A DNA stretch of 41,031 bases from Mollicutes bacterium (GCA_003554025.1 PWFC01000036.1:1-41031); one strand, 5' to 3'; counted from the first letter of the stretch, positions 33,306 to 40,958 are shown. The notes: a model not told the origin generated them from the letters alone. Translations and numbers: made by a program.

Positions 33306-34103
33306 TCATGAACGGATGTCAAGTTTCTCCTCGATGGTGATGCCCCATTCGTCGATCAGACGCTTTGCTTCGTCGATGGCGTAATCGTGTAAGTTGTCCG
33401 GTTCGTGCGCGTCGGAGCTCAGGATGATTTTGCATCCGTGTTTCTCGGCTTGTTTGAAAAAAGCCTTCCTTGGGTAGTGATAATAGCTTTTTCCTTGTTT
33501 GTGGATAACGCCCCTGCGGATTCCGTTTGCGTTGAATTCGAGCGGCACACCGGCTTTTGCGGCCGCCTGCGTAATCATGTTTATGGCTCTTAACGCATCC
33601 GAATTGTCTTCGATTGAGGGAATCTGGCTCAAAAAGATGTCCGGATGAGCCACAAACGCAAAATATCCTGAAAAAATCGCCTCTGTAACGATTTTTGCGT
33701 ACGTTACCAAGTCTTTCCCCTTTTTCAGTCGAAAAACGTAATTGCCGTCGAATTTGCGGGTGTGATTTTCTAGGAAATGCTGGCCTAGTGCCAAGTAATC
33801 AACTTTTTGTAGCAACCAATCGTACACGTCGTGATTCTTTGGGCTGTATTCGATCTCGAAGCCCTTGTAAATCTTGATGCGACCTTTGTATTTGGACGCG
33901 GTGCGTTCTAGGTCTTCCAAATAGACGGGGAGATCCTCAAAATCCATGCGGGCGTTGTCTTTCAGTGTCCGACTCGGCGCGTGATCGGAGAACCCGAGTT
34001 CCTCAAACCCTAGTTCTAGGGCCTTTTTCACGTAGTCTTCCGCCGTTCCTTCGGCGTGTTTGCATAGTTCGTGGTGGGTGTGGTAGTTCGTTTTGATGTT
34101 CAT
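33306..34103 (-). CDS. Histidinol-phosphatase-like PHP-family phosphatase (HisK type)
   Basis: A 265-residue PHP-domain phosphoesterase close to the HisK type of histidinol phosphatase. Metal-binding motifs are all there: TNYHTHHELC (H8, H10), LGFSDHAPS, the glutamate in KGFEIEYSP, LGQHFLE, AHPD and SSDAHEP near the end. No his biosynthesis genes are in this window, and family members also act on other phosphate esters, so the histidinol role is uncertain. The start 34103 is chosen because AAGGA lies 8 nt before it on the minus strand; upstream in-frame ATGs lack an RBS. It diverges from rarA. Confidence 0.85.
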   Translation of the reverse strand: MNIKTNYHTHHELCKHAEGTAEDYVKKALELGFEELGFSDHAPSRTLKDNARMDFEDLPVYLEDLERTASKYKGRIKIYKGFEIEYSPKNHDVYDWLLQKVDYLALGQHFLENHTRKFDGNYVFRLKKGKDLVTYAKIVTEAIFSGYFAFVAHPDIFLSQIPSIEDNSDALRAINMITQAAAKAGVPLEFNANGIRRGVIHKQGKSYYHYPRKAFFKQAEKHGCKIILSSDAHEPDNLHDYAIDEAKRLIDEWGITIEEKLDIRS

Positions 34104-34254
34104 GTCAATCATCCTTAGGCAAAATTGAAATGCATGCGCCAAAATTTGAACGCTCTACTGTTTTTGAATGTTTCATGAGGGAGAAATCGTATTAAGCGGG
34201 AAAAGGGATACGCGCTCAAAATGAAAGAAATGATTTCCCGGACGCACACGACAT

Positions 34255-34260
34255 ATTATA
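34255..34260 (-). promoter_or_regulatory. Probable -10 of the HisK-like gene
   Basis: Minus-strand TATAAT (34260-34255) preceded by TGT (extended -10). It would give a leader of about 150 nt. Confidence 0.45.
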
Positions 34261-34292
34261 ACAGCGATTGGCCGTTCTTTCTACGATAACCC

Positions 34293-34321
34293 CCGACATA
34301 TACCGAAAAAAGTGATATAAT
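34293..34321 (+). promoter_or_regulatory. Promoter of rarA
   Basis: CCGACA (34293-34298), 17-bp spacer, TGA plus TATAAT (34316-34321). The two divergent -10 boxes lie about 56 bp apart. Confidence 0.65.
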
Positions 34322-34347
34322 ACGCTTGAAACGAAAGGATGATGGGT

Positions 34348-35589
34348 ATGCAAAAACGGCCCTTGGCGTACCGAATTCGCCCCAAACGCCTAGAAGACAT
34401 CGTCGGGCAGGAACATCTAGTGGGCAAAGACGGCGTCATTCGAAAGATGATCGAAAACGAGCAGTTCTTCAGTTTGGTGCTTTACGGCGGGCCGGGCATC
34501 GGTAAGACCACCATCGCCCAAGTTGTCGCCGATGCGTACGGTTTTAGCACGTATACGTTCAATGCGAGCACCGACACGAAGGCGCAACTCAAAGAAATTG
34601 TCGGCCACGCCAAAAGGTATGGCGCGCTTGTGATCGTCGATGAAATCCACCGGATGAAAAAGGACATTCAAGATTTTTTGTTGCCGCATGTTGAAAACGG
34701 AAACGTGATTCTCATCGGTTTGACCACGAACAACCCGTACCACAGCGTGAACCCGGCAGTTCGTTCACGAACTCATGTTTTGAAGTTGAACCCAATCACA
34801 AAAAATGATTTGTTGGAATTTTTAAAAAAATTAAAAAAACGATTTCCGGACAGTTTGAGTGCCAACTTGAACGACAATGTTTTTGATTATATTGTCGACG
34901 CTAGCAACAGAGAAATTCGTACAGCAATTAATATGTTGGAACTGATCGATATCGCCTATCCGGATCAAAATGTGAATTTGGACATGGCAAAAAAGATTCT
35001 TTTGCGTCCTGCGTTCGCATTAGATAAGGATGAGGACAATTATTACAACATTCTATCGGCTTTCCAGAAGTCGATTCGCGGCAGCGATGTCGACGCGAGC
35101 CTCCACTACTTGGCCCGTTTGATCGAGATGGAGGATTTGGACAGCATCCTGAGGCGAATGAGCGTCATTGCCTATGAAGACGTCGGCCTTGCGAACCCGA
35201 GCATCTATCCTAAGATGGAAGCGTGCGCCCGCGCGTGCGAGCGCCTCGGATTCCCCGAAGCGCGCATTCCTCTTGCGGCGCTCGTGATCGAAATGGCGCT
35301 TTCTCCGAAGTCAAACAGCGCTTACGCCGCCATCGACAAAGCGCTTGACGACCTTGAAAAAGGCGGAATGCGCAAGATTCCAAACCATATCATCAACATC
35401 GCCAATTTTGAAGAAAAGGCTCCATATCTATATCCGCACGATTACGACAATCACATTGTCCGACAACAATACCTCCCCGAAGGCATGGAAGATCGTTCCT
35501 ACTACGAACCGGCCACGACCGGAAAGTATGAACGGGGTCTGAAAGAGCGACACGAAGCCATCAAAAAGATTCTACGAAAAAAGGGATGA
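34348..35589 (+). CDS. rarA: Replication-associated recombination ATPase RarA (MgsA)
   Basis: AAA+ clamp-loader-like ATPase that acts at stalled forks. The 413 residues include RIRPKRLEDIVGQEHLVG, Walker A YGGPGIGKTTIAQ (K53), Walker B VIVDEIHRM, the sensor region LIGLTTNNPYHSVNPAVRSR, and the family-specific C-terminal part KSIRGSDVDASLHYLARLIE with ALSPKSNSAY. AAAGGA lies 8 nt before ATG 34348; two ATGs just upstream overlap it. A segment around 34780-35050 is strikingly A+T-rich with a different codon choice from the rest of the gene (TTG, AAA, AAT, GAT), though the frame and motifs stay intact. Confidence 0.94.
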   Translation: MQKRPLAYRIRPKRLEDIVGQEHLVGKDGVIRKMIENEQFFSLVLYGGPGIGKTTIAQVVADAYGFSTYTFNASTDTKAQLKEIVGHAKRYGALVIVDEIHRMKKDIQDFLLPHVENGNVILIGLTTNNPYHSVNPAVRSRTHVLKLNPITKNDLLEFLKKLKKRFPDSLSANLNDNVFDYIVDASNREIRTAINMLELIDIAYPDQNVNLDMAKKILLRPAFALDKDEDNYYNILSAFQKSIRGSDVDASLHYLARLIEMEDLDSILRRMSVIAYEDVGLANPSIYPKMEACARACERLGFPEARIPLAALVIEMALSPKSNSAYAAIDKALDDLEKGGMRKIPNHIINIANFEEKAPYLYPHDYDNHIVRQQYLPEGMEDRSYYEPATTGKYERGLKERHEAIKKILRKKG

Positions 35590-35600
35590 CTCATCCCTTT
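35580..35600. terminator. Perfect palindrome spanning the stop codons of two convergent genes
   Basis: AAAGGGATGA (35580-35589) and TCATCCCTTT (35591-35600) around one central base. Both stop codons (rarA TGA 35587-35589, GNAT complement 35591-35593) lie inside it. T residues are few, so termination strength is uncertain. Confidence 0.6.
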
Positions 35601-36127
35601 GTCTTAACGTTCCATCCCATTTCTAGCCGCACTTCTTTCTTTTGGATGTCTTCGTTGCTGTAACACGCCGTATCCAAGCCAATTAAACGAAAACCGCATT
35701 TTCGGTAGAAATCCAGCGCCGGAACGTTTCGACTTTGCGTTTCCAACACGACTTGCCGGCATCCCTTCTCTTTAGCGATGCGTTTGGCATGTTCCATCAG
35801 TTTCGTGCCCACGCCTTGCCGGCGGTGTTTTGCGTAAACGAGCAGTTCGGTGATTCTTAGCCGCTTCGACCATGTTTCCAAGTTGACCTCCAAAACGCCC
35901 ATGCGTTCTTCACCGGATGAGTACTCGAAGGCTTCCGCGTTTTCAAAATGCGCATCATAAAGCGTATCGGTAAAGGAAAAACTTTTTCTTTCTTCAAACG
36001 CTTTTCGTGTGATGCGGATGGTAGCGTCCGTGTCTTCCATAATCTCCACGTCGTAATATTCGTCCGTTTCATAGGCAAAGTCGAGTTTCATGCCTTTGTA
36101 TTGTTTCTTAGGCAGTTTTCGAATCAT
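35591..36127 (-). CDS. GNAT-family N-acetyltransferase
   Basis: A 178-residue protein with a standard GNAT core. ITELLVYAKHRRQGVGTKLMEHA carries the acetyl-CoA pyrophosphate loop (RRQGVG), followed by VVLETQSRNVPALDFYRKCGF, typical of motif B. The first 70 residues are a charged, strand-rich extension. Substrate unknown. On the minus strand GAGGG lies 8 nt before the ATG. It converges on rarA with a single base between the two stop codons. The other GNAT gene diverges from it, but the two proteins are only distantly alike. Confidence 0.82.
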   Translation of the reverse strand: MIRKLPKKQYKGMKLDFAYETDEYYDVEIMEDTDATIRITRKAFEERKSFSFTDTLYDAHFENAEAFEYSSGEERMGVLEVNLETWSKRLRITELLVYAKHRRQGVGTKLMEHAKRIAKEKGCRQVVLETQSRNVPALDFYRKCGFRLIGLDTACYSNEDIQKKEVRLEMGWNVKTKG

Positions 36128-36211
36128 CCCTTATCCCTCTCTTTCTATGTTTACAGTCTACCATAGCGATGCGCTTTTCCATAAACAAATTCGATGAACG
36201 AAGGTGAAACG

Positions 36212-37024
36212 ATGGATCTTCACAAGGCCCTAACACTTGCAAAGACGCTCAGGCACCGTTTTCTGTTGCCGACGAAGGCGCATGAAGAGGCGTTTTTGCG
36301 AAACGAAAACGCTTCTGCCCTAACTTACGGCGAAACGGTTTTTTTGCTTGATTGCGAAGATTCTTGCGATCTTTATTTTGCGACCGAAAACCCTGAGGAG
36401 TTGCCCGAAGCGTTCGCGGCGCTGCGGATGCAAGGTCCGAAAGGTCGGAATTTCGCAGTGCATGCGACTGAAAGCGCCGAAACCGCAGGCGCAATCGATA
36501 GCGTGTTGCCCCTTCTTAAAGAGGCGGGTTGCAGCATTCGCGAAGAATACATTGCTTTTCACACCAAAAAGCCTTTGTCCGAGTTCGCCATTCAATCCGA
36601 CGCCGTCCGAATGATGCGCGAAAAAGAAGGCTACCTTGTGTATTCGATGGCCCTCGTATTGCTGGATGAAGCGAAATTCGCAATGAGTTACGAAGCCTTC
36701 GAACGTTTCGCGAACGCTAAGGACAGCGTATGCTTGGTTTTAGAAGACGAAGGCATTGTCAAAGGTTTCGCCATGGGCAAGGTTTACGGACGACCGAACG
36801 AAAAATCTCTCTTCGTTCGCGGAATGGGCGTTGAAAGAACCTATCAGGGATTTGGAATCTCCAAATTGCTTTTGGGCGCGCTTTTCAAGTGGGGGATGGA
36901 AAAAGGCGCGCAATCCTCCATGCTTTGGGTCGAGCAAAAAAACATTCGCGCCATAGGCCTGTATGAACGGTTCGCATACGTTCCATACGGGGATAGGGAA
37001 GTTGTCTTGACGTTTAAAACGTGA
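36212..37024 (+). CDS. GNAT-family N-acetyltransferase with degenerate N-terminal half
   Basis: A 270-residue protein whose C-terminal half is a GNAT domain: SVCLVLEDEGIVKGFAMGKV, then VRGMGVERTYQGFGISKLLL with the acetyl-CoA loop (RTYQGFGIS), and WVEQKNIRAIGLYERFAYVP. The first 130 residues resemble a decayed or diverged second GNAT lobe, as in other two-lobe acetyltransferases. The start 36212 is chosen because GAAGGTGA precedes it closely; an ATG at 36194 lies before that RBS. It is a single gene with its own terminator. The substrate is not predictable. Confidence 0.78.
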   Translation: MDLHKALTLAKTLRHRFLLPTKAHEEAFLRNENASALTYGETVFLLDCEDSCDLYFATENPEELPEAFAALRMQGPKGRNFAVHATESAETAGAIDSVLPLLKEAGCSIREEYIAFHTKKPLSEFAIQSDAVRMMREKEGYLVYSMALVLLDEAKFAMSYEAFERFANAKDSVCLVLEDEGIVKGFAMGKVYGRPNEKSLFVRGMGVERTYQGFGISKLLLGALFKWGMEKGAQSSMLWVEQKNIRAIGLYERFAYVPYGDREVVLTFKT

Positions 37025-37053
37025 AAGCGAAGACGAAAACCTTCGCTTTTTTT
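37024..37053 (+). terminator. Terminator after the second GNAT gene
   Basis: AAAGCGAAG (37024-37032) pairs with CTTCGCTTT (37041-37049), then T. Confidence 0.87.
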
Positions 37054-37115
37054 CTGTCTGTTTACGCCAAATGCATGATACCCCGCAAAAACCGCAGTTA
37101 AAAGCTAAAACAGGA

Positions 37116-37154
37116 TTTCATTTTTGCCGTAGAATGGTATAATGACCGTATAAT
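37116..37154 (+). promoter_or_regulatory. Tandem -10 elements of the LRR lipoprotein gene
   Basis: Two TATAAT boxes 5 bp apart (37138-37143 and 37149-37154). TTTCAT (37116-37121) is 16 bp before the first; TTTGCC (37123-37128) is 20 bp before the second. Confidence 0.5.
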
Positions 37155-37190
37155 ATGTGTGACCGATGTCACGTAATGAAGGGGTGTCGT

Positions 37191-38561
37191 ATGAAAAAGA
37201 TTGTGTTGGCTTTGTTTTTTGTGTTTTTGCTTCAAGCTTGTGGGGGGACGCCGACGGTTCGAACGGATTCTGGCACTTTCGCCTACGAAATCAAGGATGG
37301 TAGCGTAACCATCGTCGACTATCGAAGTCGCGGAGAGACGAACGTCGAGATTTTCATTCCCGAAACGATCCGCGATTTGCCGGTAGAGACCATTGCGAAA
37401 GGCGCATTCACCAGTTCGGTTTCTAGAGGCAGCCTCGTGGCGGGAATCGTCGTCATTCCCGAAAGCATTCAAACTGTAAAACAAGGGGCCTTTAGCGGTT
37501 CGCCGGGGCCTAACGCCATTGTGCTTCGCGCCTTTGAAGCTCCGGTTGGATTCCAAGACGGCTGGAACGCAACGGTGGCGCCTGTTGTCTACGATTACGC
37601 CAGCCTGGATGTCGAGGGAGATTATCGTTATGTGCTGACCAACAGCGACACCATTGTACTATTGAAACTTTTGGACTCATTCGATGAAACGACGCTCACC
37701 ACTCCGCAGACCATCGCAGGAAAACCCGTCGTTGAAATCGCCGACCAAGCCGCGCTTGGCAACACCACCATTGAAACGCTCATCGTCAGCGAAGGCGTCT
37801 CACGAATCGGTAGAGAAGCTTTCCAAAACGCCTCTTCTATCCAAACCGTGACTTTGCCGCAAAGCTTGACAACCATGGGAGAAAGAGTTTTTTCGGGGGC
37901 GCGTTCTCTTGAAGAAGTGACCTTTGCCGAAGGCATCAACCTGCGGGTTCTCCCGGATGGGACTTTCCGCAGTTCTTCTCCGCTTGCGCAGTTTTCCAAC
38001 AACATCACCCACATGCACATCCCCGATAGCGTCGAACGTATCGGCGCCAATGTGTTTTTGAATGCAAGCGCCCTTGAATCCGTAACCTTTGGTGAAGAAA
38101 GCGCATTGAAATCGGTTGGCGAGTTCGCCTTCAGAAGCACTTTGAAAATGGACAGCATCGCTTTTCCCAACACCCTTGAGGTGATTGAGAGACAGGCTTT
38201 TAGAAATTCCGACATCAAGGAATTTGTCTTCCCCGAAGGCATGACGCGTATTGAACACGGATTGTTCATGGAGTCGAAAAACCTTGAAAAAGTGATCATC
38301 GGCGCAAACATCGAAAGCGTCGCCGAAGCCGCGTTCCGCGATTGTCCGAAACTAGAAACCCTCATCGTTTACCGAGAGGCCGCGCAAAACATTACGACGC
38401 TTGATGGTTGGACCTCTTCGCTTGGGCGGCCCTTCCGTCAAAACCACGTTAATTTCGCCATTTATCTTCCGGTAGACAGTTTTACCGAGTATTCCGAAAA
38501 CGACCGGTGGGCGTTTTACGCCGACAAGCTTCTCACACATGACGATTTGCCGACTGAGTAA
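37191..38561 (+). CDS. Surface lipoprotein with BspA-type leucine-rich repeats
   Basis: A 456-residue exported protein with signal MKKIVLALFFVFLLQAC and lipidated Cys17. From about residue 45 it is built of LRR_5/BspA-type repeats of 22-24 residues, seen as VEIFIPETIRDLPVETIAKG, VIPESIQTVKQGAFS, IETLIVSEGVSRIGREAFQN, IQTVTLPQSLTTMGERVFSG, MHIPDSVERIGANVFLN and more. These form a solenoid used for binding partners. The tail after residue 400 is not repetitive. Such proteins are common in Firmicutes and Mollicutes as adhesins or binding modules, with no catalytic function. ATG 37191 follows AAGGGGTG. The ligand is unknown. Confidence 0.88.
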   Translation: MKKIVLALFFVFLLQACGGTPTVRTDSGTFAYEIKDGSVTIVDYRSRGETNVEIFIPETIRDLPVETIAKGAFTSSVSRGSLVAGIVVIPESIQTVKQGAFSGSPGPNAIVLRAFEAPVGFQDGWNATVAPVVYDYASLDVEGDYRYVLTNSDTIVLLKLLDSFDETTLTTPQTIAGKPVVEIADQAALGNTTIETLIVSEGVSRIGREAFQNASSIQTVTLPQSLTTMGERVFSGARSLEEVTFAEGINLRVLPDGTFRSSSPLAQFSNNITHMHIPDSVERIGANVFLNASALESVTFGEESALKSVGEFAFRSTLKMDSIAFPNTLEVIERQAFRNSDIKEFVFPEGMTRIEHGLFMESKNLEKVIIGANIESVAEAAFRDCPKLETLIVYREAAQNITTLDGWTSSLGRPFRQNHVNFAIYLPVDSFTEYSENDRWAFYADKLLTHDDLPTE

Positions 38562-38563
38562 TG

Positions 38564-38599
38564 AATAAGGCGCTTCCAAACGGAAGCGCCTTATTTTTT
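38564..38599. terminator. Bidirectional terminator between LRR and radical SAM genes
   Basis: AATAAGGCGCTTCC (38564-38577) pairs perfectly with GGAAGCGCCTTATT (38582-38595), loop AAAC. The T run touches the stop codon of the minus-strand gene. Confidence 0.95.
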
Positions 38600-39525
38600 C
38601 AGTGTTTGAAGCGGTACACGTCGTAATTATGGTAGGAAACGATTTCGATGTTTTTGTCTTCTTGCAGCGCCTCAATGGCTTTTTTTGGGTTTTCGCGCCG
38701 ATGGCGGAGGAACCCTTCAATCTCGAATTGGTGCATCGGATGACGTTTGATGAGGGCTTTAAGCGCTTCCACGCTGTCGTCGATGTCGCTCATGTAGTCG
38801 TCTTTGCTCAAGTAATCGAGCGGAATGCCCCCTAGGGTTTTTTGAATGCGTTTCATGGTGGTCGCATCGACCGGTTGCGCGTACGATTCGGTCGGTGGGC
38901 GCACGGGGGTGTTTAAGTAGAGCTTGTCGTAGCGGATGGCTTCAAGCAGTTTCTTGAAACTGCGCATGGCGTCTTCGCTGTCGTTCAAGCCTTTCATGAA
39001 GATGATTTCAAGCCATAGTTGGCCTTCGAAGCGTTTGGAAAAATCGACGATGCCCCAGAAGTGCTCTTCAAAGGTAAGACCGTTATACGGGCGGTTGATG
39101 CGTTTGAAGGAAGGCTCATCGTAGGCGTCCAAAGAAGGGATGACAATATCGGCCTGCGCGGCTTCTTCCCGCGTTTCGGGATCAAAAAACAGCGAGCCGT
39201 TCGTGATGAGCACAACGGGTTTGTCGGTCCGGGCTTTGATGCCTTTGATCAGTTTTCCAAGACCGGTGTTGAGCGTAGGTTCTCCGTCGCCGACGATGGA
39301 GACGACATCGAATTCGGGCGCTTTTTGGAGCGCTTCGTCGAATTCGGCAAGAATGTCTTTAACCGGCGTAAAGTTTTTGCGGACATGCGGGACGTAATCG
39401 CTTCGTCCCAACTGGCAGTACACGCACCCGAAATTACACATGTTGTCGGTGATTGGACCGACTCCCAGCGATTTTCCAAGACGTCTAGAAGCGACGACGC
39501 CGTATACGTGCTTTCCGTGGGTCAT
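38599..39525 (-). CDS. Radical SAM protein (Fe-S oxidoreductase, COG0731-like)
   Basis: A 308-residue radical SAM enzyme. The cluster motif is CNFGCVYC (C30, C34, C37, C-x3-C-x2-C), preceded by GVVASRRLGKSLGVGPITDN, a stretch typical of the COG0731 group related to wybutosine-type enzymes and to uncharacterised Fe-S oxidoreductases. Further family signs are VSIVGDGEPTLN (the GGE-like SAM-binding motif) and VLITNGSLF. The C-terminal 80 residues are a small helical domain without a second cluster. The reaction is unknown. AAGGAG precedes the ATG on the minus strand. It lies downstream of a small structured transcript with its own promoter and terminator. Confidence 0.85.
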   Translation of the reverse strand: MTHGKHVYGVVASRRLGKSLGVGPITDNMCNFGCVYCQLGRSDYVPHVRKNFTPVKDILAEFDEALQKAPEFDVVSIVGDGEPTLNTGLGKLIKGIKARTDKPVVLITNGSLFFDPETREEAAQADIVIPSLDAYDEPSFKRINRPYNGLTFEEHFWGIVDFSKRFEGQLWLEIIFMKGLNDSEDAMRSFKKLLEAIRYDKLYLNTPVRPPTESYAQPVDATTMKRIQKTLGGIPLDYLSKDDYMSDIDDSVEALKALIKRHPMHQFEIEGFLRHRRENPKKAIEALQEDKNIEIVSYHNYDVYRFKH

Positions 39526-39551
39526 GGCAAGTCTCCTTTTTTATTGTGATG

Positions 39552-39567
39552 CCCGAGCGCGCTCGGG
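39552..39567 (-). promoter_or_regulatory. Hairpin between the small transcript and the radical SAM RBS
   Basis: CCCGAGCGCGCTCGGG is a perfect 16-nt palindrome 27 nt before the radical SAM start. It has no T run and so is not a classical terminator; it may stabilise the mRNA end or act in attenuation. Confidence 0.5.
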
Positions 39568-39574
39568 AAGCAGT

Positions 39575-39604
39575 AAAAAAAACCGCAGGCATCTACGGTT
39601 TTTT
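39575..39604 (-). terminator. Terminator of the small transcript
   Basis: On the minus strand AAAACCG (39602-39596) pairs with CGGTTTT (39585-39579), 10-nt loop, and the T run continues to 39575. Confidence 0.85.
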
Positions 39605-39685
39605 CGCACGAAGAAATTGCATTGGCAGGCAAACCAAGACAAGTCCATACGTTTTCGTTTGGTCCTTGAAGCCTCTTTTCACCAT
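39593..39685 (-). CDS. Small ORF, 30 codons, with strong RBS (leader peptide or microprotein)
   Basis: ATG 39685-39683 is preceded on the minus strand by GAGGAGA with good spacing (9 nt). The frame runs to TAG 39595-39593, which lies inside the terminator stem-loop. The product begins MVKRGFKDQTKTYG, has a hydrophobic core LVLVCLP and ends FLRAKKP. It is strongly basic, matches no family I know and has no signal peptide. It may be a regulatory leader peptide whose translation affects the terminator, or simply chance. The tight fit between RBS, ORF and terminator is the only support. Confidence 0.4.
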   Translation of the reverse strand: MVKRGFKDQTKTYGLVLVCLPMQFLRAKKP

Positions 39686-39748
39686 AGCGGGATCTCTCCT
39701 CAAACGTGTTTAGAAATCGAAACAATGGTTGTGCCTGCGACTACTTAA

Positions 39749-39776
39749 ATTATACCACGAAAGACGAACTTCGCAA
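39749..39776 (-). promoter_or_regulatory. Promoter of the small transcript
   Basis: Minus strand TTGCGA (39776-39771), 16-bp spacer, TATAAT (39754-39749). Start near 39742. Confidence 0.75.
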
Positions 39777-39804
39777 CCTACAATCTTCAAAGATTTGCAA
39801 GGTT
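39775..39804. promoter_or_regulatory. Inverted repeat touching the -35 of the small-transcript promoter
   Basis: AACCT-CAATCTT on one side and AAGATTTG-AAGGTT on the other form a near-perfect dyad of about 30 nt (39775-39804). It is immediately upstream of the -35 and downstream of the PfoR-like stop codon. It could be an operator, or a 3' hairpin of the upstream gene without a T run. Confidence 0.45.
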
Positions 39805-39814
39805 CGATTCGTAA

Positions 39815-40810
39815 TCAAAGTGTAAAATCGCCCGCCACAATCCAGCCTTTCGCCCGGAAAATTTTGTCCAAAAGATAAACGAACACTAGCGGAACGATCA
39901 CGTGCAATAAGGCGATGCCCATAAATACGGGCAACCGATAGCCCATTGCGTCTAAGACACCGACTTGCCCCACAAAAGCGCTTGTGCCCATGCCGCTTCC
40001 TACCGGGGTGCTTTCAAGTCGGAAAAGCAAGGTCGATAAGGGACCCAATACCGCCGATACGACGATTGGCGGAATCCATACGACAGGCTTTTTCAAGATG
40101 TTTTTGAATTGCAGCATCGCGGTGCCGAGACCGATGGAAATCACGCCGCCGATGTTGTTGTCTTTGCGGCTCATGACGGCAAGGCCGACCATTTGCACGG
40201 AGCCCCCGACAACGGCCGCGCCACCGGCGATGCCGCTTAGGCCAATCGAAATGGCGATGGCGGCGCTTGAGATTGGGGACGTCAAAAGCATGCCCATGAC
40301 GGTCGCGATGACCACGCCCATCAAAAACGGTTGGTAATTGGTCGCGGTGTTGATGTATTCGCCGATTCCACCCATGAACAAGGAAACAGGATGTCCAATC
40401 AAGTAGGCGACGGAGTAGGAGATGACGCCTGAAAGCATAGGGATCAAAATGATGTCAAACGGCGTTTCTTTGCGCAATATGTTGCGCGTGCCCTCGATGG
40501 CGGCGATGCTTGTGATGTAGGCGACGACCGGGTCGAACATCAAAAAGGCGCCAATGCCGCCCGCAACCGCGCCGCTAATGAGCGGGATGCCTTTGAGTTT
40601 CAAAGACCAAGCGACGCCGGCGCCGATGCCGACGCCCATCAAATCCTTCAGCATGTCCGAAAGTTCTATGAGCGCGTTTGCGTTTAAGAGCGTGCCAATC
40701 TGTTCGACGATGACGCCGATGATCAAGGTGGAAAACAAACCGATGGCCATGCCGTTCAAAGTTTTGATGAGATATTGCAAGATGCGTTTCCAAACGTTTT
40801 CTTCGTCCAT
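39815..40810 (-). CDS. PfoR/PTS_EIIC_2-like integral membrane protein
   Basis: A 331-residue membrane protein with about eight to ten hydrophobic helices. It resembles the PTS_EIIC_2/PfoR family (predicted sugar-PTS IIC-like permease or toxin-regulator-like membrane protein). Visible features are TLNGMAIGLFSTLIIGVIVE near the start, the glycine-rich GSVQMVGLAVMSRKDN, and STPVGSGMGTSAFVGQVGVL. No EIIA or EIIB domains are attached or adjacent, so coupling to the ptsH/ptsI products found here is not shown. The start 40810 has GAGGT before it on the minus strand; longer upstream frames lack an RBS and run into the promoter. The substrate is unknown. Confidence 0.78.
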   Translation of the reverse strand: MDEENVWKRILQYLIKTLNGMAIGLFSTLIIGVIVEQIGTLLNANALIELSDMLKDLMGVGIGAGVAWSLKLKGIPLISGAVAGGIGAFLMFDPVVAYITSIAAIEGTRNILRKETPFDIILIPMLSGVISYSVAYLIGHPVSLFMGGIGEYINTATNYQPFLMGVVIATVMGMLLTSPISSAAIAISIGLSGIAGGAAVVGGSVQMVGLAVMSRKDNNIGGVISIGLGTAMLQFKNILKKPVVWIPPIVVSAVLGPLSTLLFRLESTPVGSGMGTSAFVGQVGVLDAMGYRLPVFMGIALLHVIVPLVFVYLLDKIFRAKGWIVAGDFTL

Positions 40811-40825
40811 AGTGTACCTCACTTT

Positions 40826-40856
40826 TGTCAAATTTATGTCAACATTTTTTATTGTA
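40826..40856 (-). promoter_or_regulatory. -10 and TTGACA repeats upstream of the PfoR-like gene
   Basis: Minus strand TACAAT (40856-40851) with TGT before it. Downstream, two TTGACA hexamers lie 5 bp apart (40842-40837, 40831-40826). The hexamers fall after the likely start site, so they may be a regulator site rather than -35 boxes. Confidence 0.4.
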
Positions 40857-40919
40857 ACACACATTGCTTTTTTGTTCGGGGAAGATTCCTCGTTTCCTAT
40901 ATTTTGCAAGGTGTTGATA

Positions 40920-40925
40920 TACAAT
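40920..40925 (+). promoter_or_regulatory. Possible -10 for the gene at the window end
   Basis: TACAAT at 40920-40925; no -35 at a proper distance. It would give a leader of about 85 nt containing the hairpin below. Confidence 0.35.
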
Positions 40926-40958
40926 AGATGTGAGACCTAGAGCTTGATAAATAGAAAG

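Larger units (their letters stand above)
39571..39742 (-). ncRNA. Structured small transcript or attenuated leader, about 170 nt
   Basis: A promoter at 39776-39749 and a terminator at 39602-39575 delimit a short minus-strand RNA. Its 5' GCAGGC (39738-39733) can pair with GCCTGC at 39630-39625, helped by adjacent AACC/GGTT. It can also pair with a second GCCTGC at 39590-39585, inside the terminator loop and 3' arm. An inner CGTTTG/CAAACG pair is also possible. Such competing pairings are the design of an attenuator, or the RNA is an independent small RNA. It also carries a small ORF. I do not recognise a known riboswitch class. Confidence 0.5.

Noticed and set aside
39571-39742. 6S RNA or SRP RNA
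   Set aside because: No GGAAG-type SRP loop motif and no long single hairpin with a central bubble could be drawn; only competing short pairings were found.
40811-40924. N-terminally longer PfoR-like protein
   Set aside because: The in-frame extension runs through the promoter-like sequence, has no RBS, and lacks hydrophobic or family character.
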